Shown one piece after another: positions 48,571 to 59,500 of a stretch of DNA of 64,000 nt; positions within the stretch are counted from its first letter, which is position 1, and each line of letters starts with the position of its first letter. Origin of the DNA: Liolophura sinensis (taxonomy: Eukaryota; Mollusca; Polyplacophora; Chitonida; Chitonidae). Below the pieces are notes generated by a model. The model searched no databases, was not told the origin of the DNA, and worked only from the letters and a program-made list of their open reading frames with translations. The translations under genes were made by a program, and so were the position numbers. The stretch lies in contig NC_088307.1 of NCBI RefSeq assembly GCF_032854445.1, positions 24,685,953-24,749,952 on the forward strand. Reading direction: 5' to 3'.

Positions 48571-48893
48571 TATGAATGGATGAATGCTTGGGGTATAACG
48601 TCGTACTTATGACGACGAGGAGTCATTAGGCCTGTGCACATATTGTGTCTTCTTGTGGCAGGGCAAGTTTTTGCGGCCAAAATGCTGCCACCACCGAAGT
48701 GTCATGCAGAAGACACTAGACATGACACCCCACCCAGTCACGTCATACTAATGCCGGGCCAACTAGTCACGTTTCCTGGCTCTAACCTGTCAGTGCTCAG
48801 CTTCATCCGAGTCATTGGTGTGAACCGACCCGGGTTTTATCCCGGGGTCACCGGACTTCGAGGTGACGCTCTAACCATTATAACAACGAAGCG
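48571..48893 (-). mobile_element. SINE-B-related repeat
   Basis: Shares the CAGAAGACACTAGACATGAC, CACCCCACCCAGTCACGT and ACCCGGGTTTTATCCCGGGG blocks with the copies at 14490 and 35578. Confidence 0.72.
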
Positions 48894-48932
48894 GTTTAAA
48901 GTATATATCTAAGCAGATGTAAACTCAGCTTT

Positions 48933-49110
48933 AGATTTATTTATTTGTATATTTGATTCGTGTTTTACCTCGTACTCAAAAATATTTCACTCATACGACG
49001 GCGGCCAGAATTATTGTGGGTGGGGGGGGGGTTCTCGGGGGGGTGGGGGGGGGGTGGCCTGACAGAGCCCGGAGGAAACCCACAGCCATCTGCAGGTTTC
49101 TTACAGACCG
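48933..49110 (-). mobile_element. SINE-A, 5'-truncated, with G-run expansion
   Basis: Minus-strand copy whose GTGGGAGGAAA site has expanded into long G runs at 49019-49055. Confidence 0.8.
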
Positions 49111-49611
49111 GATTTTGGAATACCACACACTCATATAAATAGCTTGAAAAACGCCTTCTGGCAAGACGTTAAAGTACATGTATTTCATATGTTGATATCT
49201 TTATAAAGGCTGATGAACAATTAACTTGCAGTAATTTTATTCAAAGACGATTATACATACATCCTGCATAGATAGATATATATAGATATATATATATATG
49301 TATATGTCAACTGAATGATTACATTTATTGTTGTATGTTGCCGAGAAATGGTAAAATTACGTCTACAGCAGTCTAAGAACCAATAGCTTAAACACGGGGC
49401 ATTAATTTATATATAGAGAGACGGCCTCTGAAGTTTCCTCTAATAGTGTACTGGGATAATGGACATTTGGAATTTAATATAGACATACCGTAGACTATAC
49501 CCTTTATGTATTTAGATTAGAGAAGAGCTATATACCAATATTGTAATTAAAGAAGTTAGTCCTATATGTGTAGGCCTACCAGGGTTTTACTATTTTTTTT
49601 TTTTTTTTTTG

Positions 49612-49912
49612 CCATTTTCGCTATTCAGATCAAATGTGCTTTATTTAACAAGTATAGCTCAAATTATCAATATTCAGAACCTGCATTGTTTATAGTGTTA
49701 AAATCATTCTAAAGTTTGAAAACGTTATAGTGCGACCTGCGCTTTATAAATTTTAGAAAGTTTATCAAGTCTACCAAGTTTAACGGTAACACCTGCTTAG
49801 TCGAGACTTTCATTTTGTGAAAGGTAATTATATTGGTTATTCTCAGGTAATAGCCAAAATTCAACAGATTTACGCTGATCGATTTTTTGCCAGAAATCTC
49901 AAGTAGGGGCCT
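49612..49912. mobile_element. MITE-D relative, diverged
   Basis: Shares AAAATCATTCTAAAGTTTGA, GCGACCTGC and GATTTTTTGCCAGAAATCTC with 62094-62413. The left inverted end is not clear. Confidence 0.5.
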
Positions 49913-50125
49913 ATAGCGCGTTAATTTACATAAAAACAGGCCTGTCGGAAAGGCCTATCACATTTGTTATTGTATTTTTTAACATGAGTGGTCTTCGGTC
50001 TGTCTTATAATTTTAATGAATAGAAACTTCACTCACATTCAGCCAAACATTCATATTTTCTGATATTATAGGCCTATATAACATGTTTACCACATGCATT
50101 TCGCACTGGCGATATATATACATAT

Positions 50126-50277
50126 ATCTTAGGTCACAAGTTCCAAATACTTACATTTTATTTTATACCATGATTTTCACATATATAGGCCTTACACATG
50201 TACATAGGGAACTGCTGGGCATGTGAAAATAATGGTATTAAATAAAATTTAAGTATTTGGAACTTGTGACCTAAGAT
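50126..50277. mobile_element. Palindromic hairpin element (MITE-C)
   Basis: Two arms of about 58 bases pair almost perfectly: ATCTTAGGTCACAAGTTCCA AATACTTA... and its complement ending TATTTGGAACTTGTGACCTA AGAT. A 30-base loop contains GGCCTTACACATGTAC. It lies about 236 bases upstream of the ODAD3 ATG. Confidence 0.85.
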
Positions 50278-50512
50278 TTTACATTCTCTTGTTCATGAAA
50301 GGAATCGCGTTCAAGCCTGCCCTCCAGTCATATTGCTGAGCTGGTATTTAGAGTTGTCGTTCTTTGACAATGAGCTCTCTCACGCGCATGACTGCGGCAC
50401 GCGGGCACCTTGGCGACGGCATTCACATACACACACACCATTTTCTTCATAAACCTTGGCTGAAGGTATCCATTATATCTCTTGATTTCTGAGTGCAAGC
50501 AACAAAGCCACG

Positions 50513-50591
50513 ATGCCGGGACACGGGAAACTTTCGCATCGCCCGATTACGGAGCAGATAGATGAGTTGAAATCAAAGATGGCCCTTCTAG
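50513..50591 (+). CDS. ODAD3: ODAD3 exon 1
   Basis: Start ATG in the context CACGATGCC. It encodes MPGHGKLSHRPITEQIDELK then SKMALLG, ending CTAG|GTAAGC. It is shorter than the human N-terminus. The heptad QIDELKSKMALLEG matches the human VAELHKKIQLLEG. Confidence 0.92.
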
Positions 50592-53500
50592 GTAAGCGAA
50601 AATTAAGTTGTTGTAGTTCTACAGCTGTCAATACTACAACAACAGCAACGATAGCAACAGGAGAGACATGCATTATACTTGAAACAAGGGTAAAAATATG
50701 AAGAAGGTAGGAGTGATTTAGTTCAGACAACGCTAGACAAATGAGTGAATGACCATTGACAATGACTGTGTCTAAAGGACTACGTGTATATCCGCCCGTT
50801 TCTATGCCTAGGCTATGTGTAAACGGTAAAGACCTCAATACTTTAGTGTCAAGACTTGTAGGTCTTAAAAGCAAGGCCAGATTGTAAGTATCGAGATAGA
50901 CGGACTTACTTTCTGACATTGTGAAAAAAAATTCATTATATTACAGCGGCTGTTATTAGAGTTTGGGAAGATAACACGGAAGCACTGGTTTTCTGTCGTT
51001 TCCAATTTTGCCTGGTGTGACGTCGTAAAAGAACACTAGACGTCACCATCGATGTATAACCACACAATACTCATACTCTTAAATGTGCAAGACGCCATTC
51101 CAGCATAACTGCCTTACTCGACGTCATGTCTGCCAGATTCATTGTCACATGAGAAATATATTGACATCAAATGAGGAAAATTTTACAGAAACTGCCGAAG
51201 ATTTTGTTTTTGAGTACTCTTTACTTATAGGGGTTAAATAGAGTTGTTCATCGTAAAAATCGTGGGGTATCCTTCATCTCATTTTAATATTTCTGCCTGG
51301 CCTCACTTGGGGCTGAAATTAGGATGTACATTTGTAACAAAAGACTGATCGCATATGTAGACTAGTGCACTTACCACGTAACTAACAGTTTATTTCACTT
51401 TAGATTCATATTCTGTAACATAAATTAAACTTCCTCAAATCTCAACTTTTTCTGTGCCCAGCCTCCTGTCATAGTAGGGAAGTTGATGATATGAAAGTGA
51501 GGCTCTAGTCTAGACTAGTACCTCTAGTCGGATCTAACTACAAAAAAAAAAAACAGCCTTTTTTAAAGCAACTAACTTTCTGAAAAAGTGGCTAAGGGTA
51601 TAGAAAATTATTTTGCTTACCGTGATTGGGCCTTTGTGTTATTACCTAGGAATAGTTTCAAATATAATCGTAAAAAAAAAAAAGATTAGATCAGAGTGAC
51701 ATTGTTGTTCCAGCACGTTACATAAGATAATTCTATTCTGAGTGATACCAGCAATGTTTTTTGAGAGGAGTAAACTATAATTTTGAATGGGTGTGAGAGT
51801 GTTTTTCAAGCAGAAAGGCATTACATAACCAGCAACAACAAAGAAAAAGATCACATGGTCAGGAACAGGTAGAGGCCTTTAGCACTCGGCCTCAGATACA
51901 GGTGGGGCTAGAAAAGGTAGATTTGACAAGGTACTGAAATAGCACATTAAACCAATGCTGAATGTACACTCAATTCAAGTTTTGAACCTATAATTAAAGT
52001 AAGATTAGTTAATTGGCCATATGGCTTATTTATTATTATTTATCACTGGGCCTATCTGAGCCGGCAGACTTCCGGGCAACCACCATTTTACTCTCATCTA
52101 CAGGCTGTACTCATGAAGGCATGGAGGTGAAAATATTGTCTAAACTACATAGGTGTTTATAAATTTATTTATTTGATTGGTGTTCTGCATCATACTCTGG
52201 AATATTTCACTTATACGACAACAGCCAATATAATGCTAGAAGGAAAATGGGTAAAACCCGGCAGAAATCCATGACCATCCGCAGGTTGCTGCAGACCTTC
52301 CTGCATGCGGCCGGAGAGGAAGCCAGCATGACCTTGGGCAATAATAAAAACTTTGCATCTACATCAAGGCAACATAAATTGAAAACTACACTTTTTTGAC
52401 ATTAACAATTTCCACATGCTGTGCACATAACATTTCAGATTATTATCAGGCACAGTTCTCAGACAACCTTCTGTTGTTTTTCTTTCTCTTATACATTTCC
52501 ATGTTATCTTTCACCTGGCGGGCTGCTAACCATTGCCATACCTAGGCAAATGAAATTCCTGGGTGTGCACGTGCTGGAATGATTTAGTTCTCCAAAATTC
52601 CAACATAAAACATCAATCAGATAAATTTGTATCCTAATTCCTTAATCTTTTGCACACATGAAAGAGTGCAATTTATGCACATTTATAATTTGTTTTTGGG
52701 TACAAAACTACATTGGTTGGATTGGCCATTTTCAGGACTTCACAAAAAGTATAATTTTACCAGTCAACAAAAGAAAATATCTTTAGAATATGAATGGATA
52801 AACACCTTGCACAGATGTGAAAAGTTGAAAAATTACTATAAACATCATTTTCAACTAATGATAAAAAGAATGAATGACCTTAATAGTCACTTTTTTTCTT
52901 TTCCAGAGGGTGACAGAAAGGCTTACTATGAGACGTCTCAGTATGCGATGAAGAAGAACAGAGATAATATCCAAGAAATGAGAAAAGAATGCAAGGCTTT
53001 AAGACAGAAACTCAGTGATTCATTATCAGTGAGTGGAATTTCCAGTTCATGACTGACTGAGTTTTACATAAAGTTTTTGGTGTGCTTTTTTTCACCAAAG
53101 TAGAAAATGAGAATTAAAATGATGTACATGTACCTGATCCATTTACACCTATTTTTTTGGCATTGTAATGTGAAATTGTGCGTCTAATGCACATACAGAA
53201 TATATAAACAAACTGTATAATTTCACTTTTAGCATCTTTAAAACAGACTTTTTTTGTCAAAGGTCACACAAATTTTTAAAATTTTGAAACATTTTTAACG
53301 TATAATATGTTTTTCCCTTGATGTTGCCAGCAAGATGAACATGTCATTAATAAGGCTTTTCGAGACAAACCTGTGGAGAGAGCCTCCCTGAAAAACAAAT
53401 CAGGTCGGGTAAGTACCAGTCAGAGGTCCATCGGCACTTCCAGTCAGGTGGTTGTCTCCCCCTGAAAGTGACAACCATGGTTTCTTTATTTTGACCACAA

Positions 53501-56500
53501 GAAGTCAATGATATAAACAGTTTAAGGGTTGAATGAATTATAAAAACTTTATTGAATGGCTGCAAAGAGTGAAGTTTGGTTACTAATATTTGCAATATAA
53601 AAGTATTTATTGCATAACTATGTTATTAATGCTGAATTCATAAGAACAGTAAGTTGATTTTTATCGTGGCAGGATATGTGTGAACTCACAGATGGTTTTG
53701 AGTCAGTTTTAATTAGCAAGTTTGAAATATAAACCAGTGAAGATGGTTTGGGTATGGGTAAAGAAAGATGGGTTCCCCCCTAAATCTTCTGTAAATCTTT
53801 TCAACCACCAGAGCACTCGTATCAGTGGAGTTTATGCTTAAAATTATTAATGATTTAATTAAAATTTTTGTGAAAATTTTTCATTGGCGTCCTTATTTTT
53901 CTTCTTTATACAGTTTTCTCAGAATATAGTTCAAAATAGTGGTTGCGGAGATTGAAGAATTAGGGCACCTTCAAAGCAAACGCCTTTCTAAAATACAGTA
54001 AGCCAAAATTATAGAATAAGCAAAATGTGTAATTAGGTTATGGACAAAATTTTAGGTCATTCAAGTGCTATTTATTCACATGCTTGAGAAAATAATGAAT
54101 AAAAAAAGTTCCTAGTTAATGTTAAACCGCCTACTTTGAGACATACACGAATACTTTATGTTAGTGTTTCTTTACCTTAAAATAAGTTTGACATCAGTCA
54201 TCCATGTTGAACGTATGTTTTATACCAAACTAATTCGGTGTTGTATATTCAGGATGCAATTACAGTGATGGATCACAAAGTCTGTGACACACTCAAACAT
54301 TTGAACGCGCTGAAGCATCAGACAGCGACCAAACAGAAGAAACTGGAACAGCTTCAGACACAGTACAACCAGATGGTGAAAGACGCATCGGAAGCTGTTG
54401 CTACTGACAACGGCGAGAGTGAGGATGCTCAGGTGATTGTTTTCTTCTATATTTATTTTTTTTATTTATTTATTTTTTTTATTGTTTCACTGATTTATTA
54501 AGGTTTATGATATTATTTAAAAAAGAAAATTCATTCTTGTGTAACCGGAAAAATACTTATCAGGAATAATTAAGTAATAATTAAGAAAAAAAAAATTATT
54601 TTTATCCTCATGCGTGTAGATGAAAATTTTTTGAGTACTGCAAAAAACACTAATCAAATAAACAAATTTGTCAACCAAGTTCTTACCTGATTGATTTGTC
54701 TACATTTACAGAAGATGAGATACCTGGAGAACAACTATGACAAAGCCAGGCTGAAGAATCATGAAGCAAAGCACCTGAACAGAATCTACCTGCAGATCAA
54801 AGCCAAGTTACAAGGGGTGAGTCATGGGTCTGAGGTGGTGAAATCAACCAATGAGAAATTGTATTCTAGAAAAAATTCCACATTAAGCCACACAGATTGT
54901 TTAATCAGTTTCCACTTATGAACGTAGCCATTACTGTATCAGTGAAAAGTTCTCAAATATATTACAACGAAATAAATAAATTAGAATCGTGCCGTCTATT
55001 TGTAATTATTATCATGTTTTTTCTGTGACGTGAATTTCAGGAAGCAATGACTTTCAACAATACGCTCAATACCATGGAGGCTGAGATTGGCCGATGCCAA
55101 CAGGAGCTCAAAGATCTAAAGGCTATGAACAACGATGCTCAGATATCTAAGGAATCTGCTCAAGTTGAGCTCAGGAAGCATGAGGAGCTGGTGTACAGTG
55201 AGAGGAAGAAGCGCGAGATTGAACTGCAGAAGATGAAGAAGGAGGCAGAAGAAAAGAAAATGCAACACGAAAGAATCGAAAAGAGAATTGTGAGTATATG
55301 GATTTCTGTCTGTCTATTTTAATAAGAATATCCCGTCAAGTGAAATGTGAGACATTGTAACTTTAAAAGCGAATTATACTCAGAAAAACAGTAAGATACA
55401 AAGTTCTGCATGCTTGTCATGAGATCTTGCACCATTCAATTAGAAATAAAGCAACCTAATAGACGTAGTATATGATGACATACATAAGGTTTGAAAAAGT
55501 TTAAAAGTTCTACTTCCTGTTTCATCAGAGTTTTTATAGATGCTGTTTGACTCTGTTTAAGGTTTAGAAAAGTTAGTGCTAAAACTTCATGTGTGGTGAC
55601 ATGATCTTGCATTATACCTTACAGGCACAGAGAGGCTCCTTGCAACAAGACGACATTGCTCCTGGAGAGAAACAAATGGTAACAGGAGAAGACAACCAGC
55701 AGAAAATCACCACCTACGAAGAGGCTTTTAAGCAAATCAAGGAGGCCACAGGTGTCTCTGATACACAGGTGCGCTCACATTAGATTCACTCCAACACCAT
55801 TCACCTGCCCCAGTGGCTCAGTTGGTAGAGCGTCTTCTTCGGGGGCTGTAGATCCAGGCTCAATCCTGGGTCAGATCACGCCTAAAACCTTGAAAGAGGA
55901 AGTTGTATCTTCCTGGCTTAGCATTCAGCATTAAGGGAGGTGCAACGACTGGTTGACCCATATCAGTATAATGGCTTGGGCGAGGCGGCTTACTTGCCTA
56001 AGTAAGTCGTCTCATTGTAGCAGCACTAGATAGAAGAGTAGTGGAAATCTGTTGCAACAAGGAGGCATATTACATACACTCTAAGGACTCCTTCCACGTC
56101 ATATTACTGAACAGTTGTTAAGTACGATGTTAAACCCAAAGCATTCACTCACTCAAACAGCATTGATTAATAGACCATTACTGTGCTGGTCCTAAAACTG
56201 GCCCATACTAAGAGGTGGCAATTTGTCTGTCAGAAACAGAGTTAACTACAGTGAACTGAAAGTGGGTAAATTTATTTATTTATTTATTTGATTGGTGTTT
56301 AACGCCCTACTCAAGAATATTTCACTTATACGACGGCGGCCAGCATTATGGTGGGCGGAAACCAGGTGGAGCCCGGAGGAAACCCATGACAACCCGCATG
56401 TTGCTGACAAACCTTCCCTTGTACGGCCAGAGAGGAAGCCAGCATGAGCTTGAGAAAGTGGGTAAATGGGTTCACCATCAAAGGTAACAGATCAGCACTG

Positions 56501-59500
56501 AGTGTCAAGCCATTTTGTCTATTTTCGACAAACATGCTTGTTTGATCTTGTTTTGGAAGTTTACAGAGCTAGTATATTCTAACATCTCAGAGGAGTAGAG
56601 GACATGTTTTACATCTAGAATGCTTGTTTATATATGTATTTATTTGCCCCCCAGGAAGTGGTGATGAGATTTGAGAACCAAGGGGAGACAACCCAGCACC
56701 TGGAGGAGCTGAAGAAGGATGGAGAGAAGCAGATCGTCCGTATGAGAGAAGAGAAGGAGAGGTTACAGCAGGAGTTTGAGGACATGAAGTACTCGGGAGA
56801 GGCTAAGCTGTCAAGGTTTGTCTAAATTAGTCATCAGTTTAAAGTTGACATGTGGTAATAATTTTATGTTTGGAGGTCAGAAAAAATGGATCTGCTTTAT
56901 CGAAGCCACTGGCATTTAGCTCTTAACTGGCATAGCAACGTATTCTGTACAGATGCAAAGTGCGTTTGACTAAGGACTATATGTATTTTAATTTAACACT
57001 AATTATGCTTATAAAACTGACCCATGATCTAAAAAGGGGATTTAGTTAGAATGGCACAACAAAAACCTTTGCTGTCAGTGAAGTCAACTAACTTAAAGTT
57101 ATGAACAAAAAAGCTTGTGAAACATTTTATGTGTACAAATACAATATGCTACTTCAACAGTAGATATAAAATTTACATTTCTATCTCCAGTGGCCAGAGA
57201 GCTCTTGAGGACTTTGAAGTTCACTTGTCAAAGGAGGAGGAAAGACGTGACCAGGCAGACTTTAAACTGCGGAGAGCAAGTAAAGTGTTGGTGTCTGTGA
57301 AGGCTGGTGTGGAACACCTGGCAGAGAAACTGCAGCACCTCAAAGCTGTGAGTGAAGAGTTTTTGGCAGATATTCTGTTGTTTGAATAAGGAGAGCCCCA
57401 ACTACTGACAGTTTTCTTAAAGTGTGTTCTGGCTTTATTTAGTAGTGTTATGGTTGAACTATACTCTTCTAAACCTGGGCTTAACTGTGTTTAGACTTAA
57501 GGTAAATGTAGCTTAGAATTTAACTGCTGTAGTGTAAAAAACTAAAAATTCATTTTAAAAGAAAATATACATATGTTAAACAACTGTTAATAAAAAAAGA
57601 ACCGATAGCTATTTCGACTGTGATGGTTCAGTTCAGATTGTGGACAGGTACTTTCTATTTGGCAAGTGAAAGTATTCTTGATCATGGCAAACCACATTGA
57701 AATAAATAATGTTAAAAACAAAATAACAACATGCCCCCAAATGAGTTCTTATAGCTACATGCTTTGCAAAAGATTCTCCTCAAATCACAAAGAAATTTTG
57801 ATTTCATTATAATGTGATAACAGATCTTATTAGACCTGAATATATGAGAAAACAATCATTATTCCAGTAATGGTCAGTCTGTCATTTAGTTGCCGTGTGT
57901 GTATGTTTCAGACGAAAGGTCACATGCCCACTGCTCAGATTTCACCCACGTCTGATGAATATGTCCTGGATCAGCTGTCAACGTGCGAGGAAAAACTCCT
58001 CAAGTTGTTAGAAGAAATGGACGGCAAAGATTTGAGTGAAGTTCTCAAGCAGATGGAGGACGAAGAGGTGAGTGTCTTCTGCTCTCATAGGGAAACCGAC
58101 TTTCTGAATACGGAGGGCAATGTATGAATACTGTATCTGTGGAAAACAAGGGCAATAACTCTTGACACACAGATGTGGCCCGGCAAAACCTGCATGATGC
58201 TCAAATCAAAATAATGTTATAATGGGTATTCTGCTCAAAAAAATTGGAAGGATGAGATTAAAGGATATTGGTTTGTGTTGGGATCAGGCTGTTTTTGCGA
58301 AGGCCATCATATACACCCTTTAAATGTGAGTTAAGGGTCTGGGGGGGAGGGGGGGACTGGGGCTTCTTAGGCAGTAAGCTGTAAACAATGCTTTTTCGTG
58401 TAGTCTCTCATGAAAGTTGCTTCCACCAGTGTAACATGTACTTATCACTGTAGAAAGTTGCCAAAGGTGAATGGTTTATCCTGGGTACTCCGCTGTCCTC
58501 CGCCCAAAAAGTACTAGTCACCGTTGTGCAAATAAAAAAATTCCTGAGCCGGGACTTCCACCTTCACGTACAAGATATCTCATGTTCATTGAAGACCACT
58601 TGTCTTCTGCCAGTATGGTTTGCATATACGTGGATCTTGTGTGGGAAAGGTTGTCAGGGACTTTCCAGAGATCGGTGGTTTACCCTGACCACTCTGCTTT
58701 TCTCCATTCAAAAAAAATATTGTCAGTGAAAAAGTCGAGAGTTTGGTGTTCAGCCAAAAAATGAATAAATAAAACAACTAAATTTCAGTTGAAATGCATG
58801 TCATGATATAAAAAATGACTTCTGCTATAGAGAGTAAACCCAGAGCATCGATGACAGTGTGATAATTGACAAATGGTCACACATAGCCCGTGAAATACGG
58901 CCTCTTGTCAGTTTTTCTCAGTGTTTTATTCTCTTCGTTGACACCTGCTTTATCACTGTTTCAGTTCCATGCAAGCATTGAAGGGAAGCTGCCAACGTTC
59001 AATACAAGAATCAAACTCCCCCAGACACAGAAAGACAACGTTTATGATGGTGAGTGATTTGACTTACAGCATTGGACTTCCATTTTACAACAAAAACTAC
59101 ATCAGTTTGTTGACATTTGTGCTGTCTCGAGAAGACTTTTATTAATTTTTTTTTTATTTCATGAAGGGGGAGGGACTGTGGCCAAGTATTAAAGATGCTT
59201 GTTTTTCAATCACTAGAGGTGTTAGTTTGCCAGACTTAACTGTTTTCTAAGCCTAGAACGTATAGATGACAAAGCCCTGGTAGATGTGTAGTGCCAAATC
59301 AGTTATATTTTACGGTTGCCCTCAGCTATGCCTTTGCTTTGTGTTAAGATGGAACATCTCCTGAATGTCTGGTAACTTCCTCTTTATTGTGCTCCATTTT
59401 TAGTGATTGAATCATTTCTCTTCTGTTTTAAATGCAAACTCAGATGATGTTTACGGTGAGTTTCTAAAAGGTTTTATATTGTATTGCTGTACGATTTAAG

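Larger units (their letters stand above)
47241..50512. other. Intergenic region between the divergent dynamin and ODAD3 starts
   Basis: 3.3 kb holding both promoters. No clear TATA box or X-box pair was seen by eye. It contains a TG/T run (47888-47927), a truncated SINE-A (48150-48293), SINE-B (48571-48893), a SINE-A with a long G run (48933-49110), a MITE-D relative (49612-49912) and the hairpin element at 50126-50277. The last 230 bases before the ODAD3 ATG are less AT-rich and CpG-containing, as expected of a promoter. Confidence 0.5.

Noticed and set aside
50281-50512. X-box (RFX) motif expected for a ciliary gene promoter
   Set aside because: No GTNRCC-spacer-RGYAAC pair could be read with confidence; a matrix scan would be needed.
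52627-52906. N-terminal extension of ODAD3 exon 2 into the preceding intron
   Set aside because: The TTTTCCAG acceptor at 52906 and the match to human CCDC151 from EGDRKA show the upstream part is intron.
55807-55880. tRNA gene
   Set aside because: A and B boxes are present, but the sequence continues as a dispersed repeat and acceptor-stem pairing is not convincing.
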